Below the pieces are notes generated by a model that was given only the letters and a program-made list of their open reading frames with translations, was not told where the DNA came from and searched no databases. The translations under genes and the position numbers were made by a program. A stretch of DNA of 64,000 nucleotides from QNZT01 sp964573205 (GTDB lineage Bacteria; Campylobacterota; Campylobacteria; Campylobacterales; QNZT01): positions 1 to 64,000 of the forward strand of contig CAZNIT010000021.1 in assembly GCA_964573205.1 (NCBI GenBank). The letters are read 5' to 3'. Of this stretch, positions 23,361-31,844 are shown in pieces (position 1 is the first letter of the stretch; each line of letters begins with the position of its first letter).

Positions 23361-24623
23361 ATGCTTCAGATGAAAGATGACAGCGACGCCTGTTGCGATA
23401 AAGGCGGATATGGAGATATTTTTAAAAAAGAGGTTTTTGCTCTGCAAAACGATCTTTATTATAAATTTTTTGAAAACGATGTAAGCAGATGGTGTTTCGA
23501 TATATCTTATAAACCTCATCAGATTCCAAGCGGAGATTGTTACTCTATCAGAAATGTAGGCGAAAATAAACTGTTTGTCTTTTTGGTGGATGCTATGGGT
23601 AAGGGTCTTAACGCGTCGTTTACATCGATTATGTCTTCAACGTTTTTAAATTATATTACGGATACTCAGACTCAAAAGGGTAAATTCGATCTTGAATATA
23701 CTATTAAAAAGTATCATAGGTTCATAAAAAAAAGTATATTTGACGATGAGATAATTTCAGTCTCTTTTTTTGTTTTCGACTTTTATGAAAATAGGGTCGA
23801 ATATGCAAGTTTTTCAATGCCGCCCGTACTTTTAAAAATGTCGGATAATAGTGTAAAATCGTTAAAATCGAACAATCTTCCGCTTTCGAAATATAAACTC
23901 AAAATAAACATAACTCAGCACTCTTTGGAGGATGTTGTAAAACTTTTAATTTATAGCGACGGGCTTAACGAAACGGTTACTAGTGATATGCATATGTATA
24001 AAAAGTATCTTGAGAACGACTTCGCAAACAGAGCCAATTATAAAGAATTTTTATCCATAGCGCAACAAAGAGTTGGAAGTTTCGATGACGATATGACATT
24101 TTTGTATATAGAAAAAGAGGTTTGCGACAAGAGCGTTAGCGAGAGCTTTTGTATCAAAAGTCGCAGGAATGAACTTCAAAAAGCGATAGATAAAACGGAA
24201 GCTCTCTTTTTTAAACATAGTCTCTCTTTGGAAAATGAAGTATATTTTAGTAGTGCATTCAACGAAATGCTTATGAATTCGTATGAACATGGTAATCTTG
24301 CCATATCTTATCGACAAAAAAACGAACATATGGAAAACGGAACTTTTGATGAGCTTATAAAAGAGAGAGAAGAGAGATTCGGCGATAAAAAGATTTACAT
24401 AAAATTTTCGGTAAAAGAGGAAAGAGATTTTAAAATTTTTATTATCGAGATAGAAGATGAAGGAGACGGTTTTGATACTTCGATTATAAGAAATAAGTTT
24501 TTAAAGAAAAGTTCATACAGCGGACGAGGATTGATCATGACATCCAAAATGGTAGATGCCTTTTACTATAACGATAAAGGGAATAAATTGGTAATGAAAA
24601 AAATACAGAAAAAGGATGGTTAA
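23361..24623 (+). CDS. SpoIIE-type phosphatase fused to an anti-sigma-like ATPase domain
   Basis: A 420-residue cytoplasmic protein. Residues about 45-245 form a PP2C/SpoIIE domain with metal-site motifs VDAMGKGLNA, IYSDGLNET and FDDDMTF. Residues about 275-415 are a HATPase_c domain of the RsbW/SpoIIAB kind: FNEMLMNSYEHGN (N box), EDEGDGFDTS and SGRGLIMTSKMVD. The two activities, a protein-serine phosphatase and a protein-serine kinase, act on a STAS antagonist, and a STAS gene follows directly. The module lies one base after the chemoreceptor, so it could be its output or share its regulation. Confidence 0.88.
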   Translation: MLQMKDDSDACCDKGGYGDIFKKEVFALQNDLYYKFFENDVSRWCFDISYKPHQIPSGDCYSIRNVGENKLFVFLVDAMGKGLNASFTSIMSSTFLNYITDTQTQKGKFDLEYTIKKYHRFIKKSIFDDEIISVSFFVFDFYENRVEYASFSMPPVLLKMSDNSVKSLKSNNLPLSKYKLKINITQHSLEDVVKLLIYSDGLNETVTSDMHMYKKYLENDFANRANYKEFLSIAQQRVGSFDDDMTFLYIEKEVCDKSVSESFCIKSRRNELQKAIDKTEALFFKHSLSLENEVYFSSAFNEMLMNSYEHGNLAISYRQKNEHMENGTFDELIKEREERFGDKKIYIKFSVKEERDFKIFIIEIEDEGDGFDTSIIRNKFLKKSSYSGRGLIMTSKMVDAFYYNDKGNKLVMKKIQKKDG

Positions 24624-24926
24624 ATGGCTGTAGTTACGAAAAAAATAAAAATGATCAGGGTGGAAGGAAACATAAAAGGATTGAAAGATGTAAACAAGAT
24701 CAAAGATGCTATCGAATCTTTCAACCTTGAAAACGGCGATAGATTTAGCATTGAGATTAAAGATTCGTTTTCTATGCCGTCCGCTTTGATCGGATATCTA
24801 ATGAAACTTATACAAAAAGATGAAATAAAATTAAATATCTGTGCATGTGATGCGAGACTAGTTGAGTTACTAGATGATCTTGGACTTACAAAAGCATTTA
24901 ATATAAGAGCGAAGTGTCCCGCTTAA
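24624..24926 (+). CDS. STAS-domain (anti-sigma antagonist-like) protein
   Basis: A 100-residue STAS-like protein with the alternating beta-alpha pattern ending in LLDDLGLTKAFNI. The segment FSMPSALIGYLMKL holds serines at the position where SpoIIAA/RsbV is phosphorylated. It starts directly after the stop of the phosphatase/kinase gene, which should be its partner. Its 3' end overlaps the convergent MATE gene by four bases, so no terminator separates them. Confidence 0.8.
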   Translation: MAVVTKKIKMIRVEGNIKGLKDVNKIKDAIESFNLENGDRFSIEIKDSFSMPSALIGYLMKLIQKDEIKLNICACDARLVELLDDLGLTKAFNIRAKCPA

Positions 24927-26251
24927 ACTTTGATGCTTTTCCATCCGCCTTTGTCGAATTCTCTATATAAAAAGAATGCTTTGACAAAGGTGTCGCTTAT
25001 CATAGCGATATAGACATATAAAATATTTTCAAAATAGTAGCTAAGAACAAATGCCGGGATTATTCGAACAAACCATAATGAAAGCAAATTTATTTTAAGA
25101 GTGGTTTTTGTATCCCCGGCACCTCTCAATGCTCCGCTTAAAACGAAGTTAAAAGCTAGAGGGATCTGAGAAAGCCCGACTATACGAAGATATAAACTAG
25201 CCTCTTCTATTGTTTTTTGATCGTTTGTAAATGCCAATGCTAACCAGTGCGGCGTAAAAATCATAAAGAATGAGAGAAAAAACATCAAAGCGGTTGCATA
25301 TTTTAAAACTAGCAAAACATCCTCTTTCGCCATATCCGGGCGCTTTTTGCCAAGTCCCTGTCCCATCAAAGCCATAGCCGCGATAGTGAAGCCGATTCCG
25401 GGCATAAAAGCTAAACCTTCTATTCTAAGTCCTATTTGATATCCGGCCAGGGCTTCGGTGCCGAATTTCGCGATAATTGCCGTAAAGAGCATAAAGCTGC
25501 CGAATGTTAGAGTCCTCTCGAGGGAAGCGGGAAATCCCACTTTTATAGCTCGTTTTAGTAGCGGTAAAGAGAATCGAAAAAGGGGGATATACGGTGTTTT
25601 TTTCTTTAAATAGAGCCGGACATATATGAAAAACTCTATCATATTGACGATGACGGTAGCAATTGCCGCACCTTTAACTCCCATCGCTTCAAATCCGAAA
25701 TGACCGAATATAAGCGTATAGTTTAAAAATACATTTAAAAATATAGAAAATATTTTTATGAACATCGGAGTTTTCGTGTCGCCTGAAGCGTTAAACGATG
25801 TAACGAAAACCAGTTTTATAAATATAAAAGGCATCATCCAGGTAAGGGTTTTGACATATTCCTCTCCTAACCTGATAACTTCATCCGCCGTACCGAACCA
25901 AATGTAGAGTTTTGCGGATAAAAAATACCAAGCCGTACCTATAAAAAGAGATAAAAGAAACGAAAAACCTAGAAGTGACGAAAGTCCCAAAGAGGCGCGA
26001 CGAATCTGTCTTGCGCCGATAAAACGAGAAACCAGAGCGTTTGTTCCTACATGAAGAAGCGTCAAGACGGCAAAAATGAACATCAAAGATTGAAGTCCGA
26101 GCCCGACAGCCGCGACGGCAAACGCCGAAATTCGTCCGACCATAATAAGATCGACGATAACCTGCAGCATATCCATAAGAGAGTTGAGTGCCGCAGGTAA
26201 AGAGATGGAGAGAATTTTTTTATGTTTTTTCGTATCTATATTTTTAAGCAT
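24923..26251 (-). CDS. MATE-family multidrug/metabolite exporter
   Basis: A 442-residue inner-membrane protein with about twelve hydrophobic helices and the MATE repeat pattern (two homologous halves; LPAALNSLMDMLQVIVDLIMVGR at the start shortened in the family core, FPASLERTLTFGSF in the second half). Members export cationic drugs or metabolites by Na+ or H+ antiport. It follows the glutamate synthase-like gene after 42 bases on the minus strand and may be the last gene of the moaD to MATE unit. Substrate unknown. Confidence 0.9.
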   Translation of the reverse strand: MLKNIDTKKHKKILSISLPAALNSLMDMLQVIVDLIMVGRISAFAVAAVGLGLQSLMFIFAVLTLLHVGTNALVSRFIGARQIRRASLGLSSLLGFSFLLSLFIGTAWYFLSAKLYIWFGTADEVIRLGEEYVKTLTWMMPFIFIKLVFVTSFNASGDTKTPMFIKIFSIFLNVFLNYTLIFGHFGFEAMGVKGAAIATVIVNMIEFFIYVRLYLKKKTPYIPLFRFSLPLLKRAIKVGFPASLERTLTFGSFMLFTAIIAKFGTEALAGYQIGLRIEGLAFMPGIGFTIAAMALMGQGLGKKRPDMAKEDVLLVLKYATALMFFLSFFMIFTPHWLALAFTNDQKTIEEASLYLRIVGLSQIPLAFNFVLSGALRGAGDTKTTLKINLLSLWFVRIIPAFVLSYYFENILYVYIAMISDTFVKAFFLYREFDKGGWKSIKV

Positions 26252-26293
26252 CGGCTCGATTATATAGAGATATAGATTACATATCGTTTGTTT

Positions 26294-28012
26294 TTAAGCC
26301 GGTAGCGCCTCTTTTTGTTCTATGTGTTCATCTTCCGTATATCTTTTGTCGAGGTACCTTTTGATATCATGATGAATATAGCCGTTTTCATCCACTAAAA
26401 GAAGATGCTCTTTTTTAAGCTTTCTGATATTTTCAAGCCCCATAACGGCGAGTATCATCTTTATATTTTTAAGTATATTCTTGTGATAGTTTTCGACTTT
26501 TTGAGCCTGTTTGTGAACGATGTACGCTTTTCTCTTTTTTTTATCTTGAGTCGCAAGTCCTACCGGACACTGATGTTTTCCGACTCCCGAGCAGAATTTC
26601 GCACGAATGCATCCCGCACTCATCATAAAACCTCTGCCGATTGCTACCATATCCGCTCCGAGCGCCAGAAGTATCACGACATTGTCGGGTGTAAGGACTT
26701 TGCCGCTTGCGATAAGTCTGATGTTATCTCTGATGCCGAGATCTTTTAAAATCTCATCGGCGAGAAAGATAGCGTCTTTTATACTAAGACCTATTCGCTC
26801 CATCAGTTCTATCGGAGCGGTGGCGCTTCCTCCTTCACCTCCGTCGATAGTAATAAAATCGGGTATCGCTCTATTTTGCGAGATTCGTTTTTTTATCTCT
26901 TTTGCGATTGGCAAAAAGCCGTCTTTGTCTGAGATGATGATCTTAAAACCAACCGGTTTACCGGATAGGTTTTGAAGTCTTTCTATAAAATCAAAAAGCT
27001 CTTCCACGCTGTTTGCATACGGAAAACGATTAGGTGAGTAGAGGTCTTTATGAGGTTCGACTCCTCTGTAATAGGCTATCGCTTCGGTTACTTTATTTTT
27101 TGTTAGTTTTCCGCCTGTTTGTTTCGCACCTTGGGCTAGTTTGATCTCCGTCATAGAGCAAAAGCGCATAACTTTTTGATATCTTAGCGGATCGAATTTT
27201 CCGTTTTTATCTCTAACTCCGTAAAGTCCGGAGCCCATTTGGAGGATAATATCGGCGATATCTTCGGGTTTTTCTTTTGGAAAGGCTTCAAGCGGCGCAC
27301 TCCAGTCTATACGGTAAAATGCCATTTTCGATCTGTCAAAAATAAATGTATCTTCACTTCCTTTTTCTAAGACAAGAGGTTTTAGCGAAGCGATGGCAAA
27401 GGATGTGTTAAACGCTATTTTCAATATCTTAAAAAGTGAAATCTGCCAATTTTTCAAAGGTACGATTTGCATATATTTTTTGTCGTATGAGCGGTGAGTG
27501 ACTAAAAAGTTCGAAGTCAAACCTCCCTCTCCCGTATTTATGGGAAACTTCCCTTTTAATGCACCTATTGTAAATGCTTGTGTTCCTTCCGGTGATATAG
27601 AACCGTCACTCATAGCGCTTCGACAGACGATTGATCTTGCTATAAAAGGAGTTCTCCTATGTTTACCAAATGTCATGAAAAAATCATTACTTACCTCATC
27701 CTCATTTAGAGGTGCGAATGCATGTTTTAGCATAAATTTCGGATTTTTCTGAGGGTCGCTGGGTGAAAAAGAGATGAAGTTCGTTTTATCGCTCGCGGCT
27801 TTGTAAACCCACTCTATTTTATCTCTTGAGTCGAAGATATCTTCACTCCCGAAATATTGACGAAACGGCTCTCTGACGGATTCGAACAGATATCTGAAGC
27901 GTCCTATGATCGGATAATTTACCAAAAGCGTATGTTCTCTTTGTACGAATCTGTCGTAAAGATACCATAAAATCGTTACTAGGGTTAAAAAAGCAAGAAG
28001 TAGATATATCAT
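26294..28012 (-). CDS. FMN-binding glutamate synthase-family protein
   Basis: A 572-residue protein with an N-terminal membrane anchor (YLLLAFLTLVTILWYLYDRF) and a GltS-type TIM barrel (about 100-520). Visible motifs are INTGEGG, the FMN site TIDGGEGGSATAP, LIASGKV...ALGADMVAIGRGFM, and a Cys cluster SAGCIRAKFCSGVGKHQCPVG for a 3Fe-4S. It lacks the amidotransferase domain of GltB, as in the archaeal-type glutamate synthase family. It may make glutamate with an external ammonia or glutaminase partner, or act as another FMN oxidoreductase. It lies 35 bases after the membrane protein gene and upstream of the MATE gene. Confidence 0.85.
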   Translation of the reverse strand: MIYLLLAFLTLVTILWYLYDRFVQREHTLLVNYPIIGRFRYLFESVREPFRQYFGSEDIFDSRDKIEWVYKAASDKTNFISFSPSDPQKNPKFMLKHAFAPLNEDEVSNDFFMTFGKHRRTPFIARSIVCRSAMSDGSISPEGTQAFTIGALKGKFPINTGEGGLTSNFLVTHRSYDKKYMQIVPLKNWQISLFKILKIAFNTSFAIASLKPLVLEKGSEDTFIFDRSKMAFYRIDWSAPLEAFPKEKPEDIADIILQMGSGLYGVRDKNGKFDPLRYQKVMRFCSMTEIKLAQGAKQTGGKLTKNKVTEAIAYYRGVEPHKDLYSPNRFPYANSVEELFDFIERLQNLSGKPVGFKIIISDKDGFLPIAKEIKKRISQNRAIPDFITIDGGEGGSATAPIELMERIGLSIKDAIFLADEILKDLGIRDNIRLIASGKVLTPDNVVILLALGADMVAIGRGFMMSAGCIRAKFCSGVGKHQCPVGLATQDKKKRKAYIVHKQAQKVENYHKNILKNIKMILAVMGLENIRKLKKEHLLLVDENGYIHHDIKRYLDKRYTEDEHIEQKEALPA

Positions 28013-28047
28013 GAGCGAAAAAACCTTTATATTTATTAGTCGATGTT

Positions 28048-28605
28048 TTATATATCGGTTTTTTGGAAGATCTTTTTAAATTGGATATAGATTTTTTTAA
28101 CTTTTCTTTTTATCTCTCCTTTTGGAAAATATTTTCGCTTCAACTCTTTTATTTTCAGTTTGATCTGATTGCTTTTATATTTTATGTCTATATATATTTT
28201 AGTGTGTTTGAGTCGATCTATTTTTTGCATGATAAAATCGAAAGACTTTTTGAACCACTCTATACTCATCAATTTCTCTCTCGTAACTCGAAAGAGCCAA
28301 AACGCAAACGCCGCTACGGGAATTTTAGCCAAGTATAGAGTCGTTGCCGTTAGGATGTTTCCTTTTAAAAACAATATGCCCGCCAAGATTCCCAGAAGTT
28401 CCACTTTTATAAAGATGATCAAAAAAATCGTCAAAAGCATCCATGGTTTCAACAACTGTACTTTTTGTTCTATCTTTTGTAGTATTCTAAGAGAGTGCAG
28501 ATAGAGATAGATCGGTTTCGCGATCATTTCCCAAATGATCTCTTCGAAAACTATATAGGTAAAAACCAGCACGGAGAGTGCGAAGTGAAGTACCTTATCC
28601 TTCAC
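28048..28605 (-). CDS. Membrane protein with basic C-terminal helix, unknown function
   Basis: A 185-residue protein with two or three hydrophobic segments (about 7-25, 52-72 and 85-108) followed by a long Lys-rich helical tail (about 115-185) that should lie in the cytoplasm. Start ATG at 28605 overlaps the end of moeA by 11 bases, so it is coupled to it. I do not recognise a functional family. The neighbours (Moco synthesis and glutamate synthase) do not suggest a clear role. Confidence 0.7.
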   Translation of the reverse strand: MKDKVLHFALSVLVFTYIVFEEIIWEMIAKPIYLYLHSLRILQKIEQKVQLLKPWMLLTIFLIIFIKVELLGILAGILFLKGNILTATTLYLAKIPVAAFAFWLFRVTREKLMSIEWFKKSFDFIMQKIDRLKHTKIYIDIKYKSNQIKLKIKELKRKYFPKGEIKRKVKKIYIQFKKIFQKTDI

Positions 28606-29815
28606 ACAGTGCCTTTAGATTGATGACATTTACGATAGATCCGGCTTCGAGATCGCCACTGTTTTGCGGTACTTCCAAAAGTCCGGTATTTCCAAGCATA
28701 TTTGTCAAAATGGCGCTTGAACCGTTTTTTTTACCTTTGAAGTCAATCACATAAGAGCCGTTTTCGTAGTAGATGTTACAAGCTGTAAATTCACTTTTTT
28801 GACTCCTTTTTTTATATGGTGATTTTAACAGGGCTTTGACGGTCGGAAGATCGGGTTTTCTGCCCGTTAACATTTTGATGATCGGTATTACATAGAGTAT
28901 GAAAGTTACCGTCGAACTGTAAGGAAAACCGGGAAGAGCAAAAATATATTTATTTGAGACTTTGACTATCTTAATATGTTGTCCAGGTTTTATTATGACG
29001 CCTTCGGTTATATATTCGGTATCCAAATCCGCCAATATATCTTTGACGAAGTCGTAATCCCCGACGCTAACACCGCCGGTCGTAACGATAATATCATGAT
29101 CTTCGAGCGCGGCGAACAGTCTCTTTCGTATATCTTCTTTGTTGTCTTTCGTCAAAGGAGCTCGTGTAGCGTCGGCACCCGACTTGTTGGCGAGAGCTTC
29201 AAGAACAAACTGGTTCGAACTTCGTATTTGTGCAGGGGAGCTTTGTTTCTCTCCCACGTCCAATATCTCGCTTCCGGTCGCTAAAATAGCGATTGTCGGT
29301 TTTTTATAAACACTCACTTGAGAGATGTTTAAACTTGCAAGTACGCCGATATGTGCAAAATCGATTTTCGTTCCTTTTTCTATAAGTACTTCGCCGCTTT
29401 TATAGTTTTCGCCGACAGGTCTGACGCTAAAGCCTTTTGGAACCTCTTTTTTAATAACGATTTCGTCATCTTCAACCTCGACGTTTTCAATGGGTATGAG
29501 AGTATCGCTACCTTTGCTCATAAGCGATCCGGTAAAAGTTTTTATGCAGTAGCCGCCCATCAACTCTTCGTCATTGAAGCTTCCCGCCGGAAGATCTCCG
29601 GTTATTCTAAGTCTGCCGAGTCCTTGATCGTCAAATTTTATAGCGTATCCGTCCATAGCCGAAGTGGCGAAAGCCGGCGAGTTGTGATCCGCGACTATAT
29701 CTTCGTATAAAATACGCCCGAGAGAGTCGCTTATAAATACTTTTTCAGCCATTTTGGGTTCGACGAAACTATCGAAAAGATTTTTTAACGATTGTTCATA
29801 TGTAATAAAAGCCAT
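28595..29815 (-). CDS. moeA: Molybdopterin molybdotransferase
   Basis: Inserts molybdate into adenylylated molybdopterin in the last step of molybdenum cofactor synthesis. The 406-residue protein has the N-terminal domain start ALKNLF-like, SPAFATSAMDGYAIK, PAGS, KTFTGSLMSKGSDTLIPIE, and the MoaB/Mog-like core TGSEI...SSNQF, TTGGVSVGDYDFVK and ALPGFPYSS. It is downstream of moaE and moaD in the same direction. The Moco-dependent enzyme encoded 8 to 15 kb away would use the product. Confidence 0.95.
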   Translation of the reverse strand: MAFITYEQSLKNLFDSFVEPKMAEKVFISDSLGRILYEDIVADHNSPAFATSAMDGYAIKFDDQGLGRLRITGDLPAGSFNDEELMGGYCIKTFTGSLMSKGSDTLIPIENVEVEDDEIVIKKEVPKGFSVRPVGENYKSGEVLIEKGTKIDFAHIGVLASLNISQVSVYKKPTIAILATGSEILDVGEKQSSPAQIRSSNQFVLEALANKSGADATRAPLTKDNKEDIRKRLFAALEDHDIIVTTGGVSVGDYDFVKDILADLDTEYITEGVIIKPGQHIKIVKVSNKYIFALPGFPYSSTVTFILYVIPIIKMLTGRKPDLPTVKALLKSPYKKRSQKSEFTACNIYYENGSYVIDFKGKKNGSSAILTNMLGNTGLLEVPQNSGDLEAGSIVNVINLKALCEG

Positions 29816-29824
29816 CTCTATTCT

Positions 29825-30262
29825 TTATGCCAAAAGTCCGCTGTTTGGAAGCGGTGTGCTGCGATCGTTCGCATAAACTCTCTCTCCCTCTATTATGTCG
29901 TACTTCCAGATCGGAGCTTTCGCCTTGAAATCTTCCACGAATTCGTCTATCATCTCCAGCGCCACTCTTCTTTTTGGGGATAAAACCGCGCACAAAAACG
30001 AACTTTCATGAACATATACGTTTCCTTTGGAGTGGGCCATCAATATAAGGGCGCCTTTTTGCGAGGCTTTTTGCTGCCACTTTTGAAACCAACTATTTAG
30101 AAGAGGTTCATATATGTCAAAACTTAAGCCGTCGATAGAGTTTTCATCTCTTACGATTCCTAAAAATGTAACGAACGCCCCGTAATTTCGTTCTTTATAA
30201 CTATCATACCATTTGTCCGTAATTTTTTTTACCGCAAGTGCGTCTTTGTAAATTTCGAGCAT
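29825..30262 (-). CDS. moaE: Molybdopterin synthase catalytic subunit
   Basis: With MoaD it converts cyclic pyranopterin monophosphate to molybdopterin. The 145-residue protein carries the family's GAFVTFLGIVRDEN stretch, MAHSKGNVYVHESS, a C-terminal RVALEMIDEFVEDFKAKAPIWKYDI with the catalytic lysine region. It begins one base after moaD and ends nine bases before moeA, so the three are one unit. Confidence 0.94.
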   Translation of the reverse strand: MLEIYKDALAVKKITDKWYDSYKERNYGAFVTFLGIVRDENSIDGLSFDIYEPLLNSWFQKWQQKASQKGALILMAHSKGNVYVHESSFLCAVLSPKRRVALEMIDEFVEDFKAKAPIWKYDIIEGERVYANDRSTPLPNSGLLA

Positions 30263-30263
30263 T

Positions 30264-30485
30264 TCAACCTCCGCATACGGGAGGCAAAAGTGTAATTTTG
30301 TCGTTTTTAGATACGCAGAGATTTAAATTCGTTACAAGTTTGTCGTTTACCGCTATGGCACTGCATGCAAGCCACTCTTTGAGTGCAGGATCGTCGCTGA
30401 AGAGAGTTTTTAGTTCGCTTAGATGAGTTATCTCCGCGACTATCGGCTCCTTGTTTATGGGACCTAAAAATTCTATTTTTGCCAT
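30264..30485 (-). CDS. moaD: Molybdopterin synthase sulfur carrier subunit
   Basis: A 73-residue ubiquitin-fold protein ending in the obligatory Gly-Gly (PPVCGG), whose C-terminal glycine is thiocarboxylated by a MoeB-type enzyme and donates sulfur to MoaE. First gene of the moaD-moaE-moeA unit; an AAGGCGG-type ribosome-binding site precedes its ATG at 30485. Confidence 0.93.
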   Translation of the reverse strand: MAKIEFLGPINKEPIVAEITHLSELKTLFSDDPALKEWLACSAIAVNDKLVTNLNLCVSKNDKITLLPPVCGG

Positions 30486-30549
30486 AATAACCGCCTTTGT
30501 ATAATTTTCAGACGATATTATAGCTTTTAATAGGTTAACGCGAAATGAC

Positions 30550-31749
30550 TCAAAGTTTTTTGCAAATATTTCTACTTACCGTCGCGCATTTTAACCAAAG
30601 CGGCCACTTATAAACTTTTTCTATCGTTTTTTTTGCCAAATATGCCCAATATCCCGAAAATCTGAAACTTTTCATATCCAGTATCGCATATTTTCCCCCG
30701 AGCGCTATGGCGATACCTTCTTGAGACATATGTGCAAAAGCCGGTTCTTGATCGTCTAAGAGAAGTTTTATATTTTTTGCGGCTGTTTTTCCGCTTTGCA
30801 TAGCTACATGAGCCGTCGGCGGCAAAAGATTCCCCGTTATATCCCTTAACTCCGCCGCATCTCCCGCCGCAAACACCTCCTTTTTCTCCTGAAGCTGTAG
30901 AGTCGGTCGCGGTATGATCTGTCCCAGTTTGTTTTTTTGTGTTTTTATCGTATCTATGAGAGGAGAGGCCATGATTCCGCCCGTAAATATCATGAAGTCG
31001 AAAACGATCTCTTCGGAGTTTTCAAGTACGGCTCTCTCTTTCTCGACCTTTTTTATATGTGATCCCTCATGCATAATGACACCCAGATCTACCAATCTCT
31101 TTCGAGCTTTTCGTATCGTTTTTGGATGCATATGTTTTAATATGTTTTTAGATCCTGAAACCAGGTGAATTTTCAAACTTTTACAAGCTAATGTGTTGCT
31201 TTTATAATAGCGGTTGAAGTAGTATTGCATTTGTGCCGCTATTTCAACGCCTGAGAGTCCGGCGCCCGCGACCAAAACGCTATAATGATTTTTTGCCGAT
31301 AGAGGACTTTCGAGTCTTAAAAAGAGCTCTTTTTCAAAAAACTGTTTTAGTTTAAAGGCTCCCGTGAGGCTTTTGACACCGTGTCCGCAATTTTCGAGTC
31401 CTTCGATCGATTTGAAAAACTTCGTTACGCTTCCCGCGGCTACGATGAGATAATCGTAAGAAAGTTCTTCGCTATCTTCGCATATAACTCTTTTTTTAGT
31501 GAGATCGATCTCTTTGACTGCATCGTGTAAAAAAGAGACATTCTCTCCAAAGCTTTCGCATAGCGTGTGAAGATTGACGATCGTTTTATCGAAAGGGATC
31601 GTATTTGCGACCAATTCGTAACCTTCCGTTTGAAGAAAATGGTAAGGATGCCTGTCAATGAGCGTAACTTCTATATCTTCGGATTTAGCAAGTTCTCTCA
31701 AAGCACTTACACCCGCATATCCACCGCCGATAATTAAAACCTTTTTCAT
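30550..31749 (-). CDS. NDH-2-like NAD(P)H:quinone oxidoreductase
   Basis: A 399-residue FAD flavoprotein. The start is ATG 31749, chosen because CAAGGAGTC lies just upstream and the Rossmann motif IIGGGYAGVSAL follows at once; the open frame extends 26 codons further without support. It has the second dinucleotide motif VLVAGAGLSGVEIA, the ATP/FAD-type VFAAGDAAEL, and a hydrophobic/basic C-terminus (KVYKWPLWLKCATVS) suited to membrane attachment. Type II dehydrogenases oxidise NADH and reduce quinone without pumping; sulfide:quinone reductase is a related fold, but its redox Cys pattern is not evident. It is divergent from pyk with 95 bases between them. Confidence 0.85.
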   Translation of the reverse strand: MKKVLIIGGGYAGVSALRELAKSEDIEVTLIDRHPYHFLQTEGYELVANTIPFDKTIVNLHTLCESFGENVSFLHDAVKEIDLTKKRVICEDSEELSYDYLIVAAGSVTKFFKSIEGLENCGHGVKSLTGAFKLKQFFEKELFLRLESPLSAKNHYSVLVAGAGLSGVEIAAQMQYYFNRYYKSNTLACKSLKIHLVSGSKNILKHMHPKTIRKARKRLVDLGVIMHEGSHIKKVEKERAVLENSEEIVFDFMIFTGGIMASPLIDTIKTQKNKLGQIIPRPTLQLQEKKEVFAAGDAAELRDITGNLLPPTAHVAMQSGKTAAKNIKLLLDDQEPAFAHMSQEGIAIALGGKYAILDMKSFRFSGYWAYLAKKTIEKVYKWPLWLKCATVSRNICKKL

Positions 31750-31844
31750 CGTAAGACTCCTTGTATCTATGTAAAAAGATAGTATCATGATCGACGTTAA
31801 AAAAACTGTTTGCCAGCTGACAGTCAACGTTAAAAAGGATTAAA

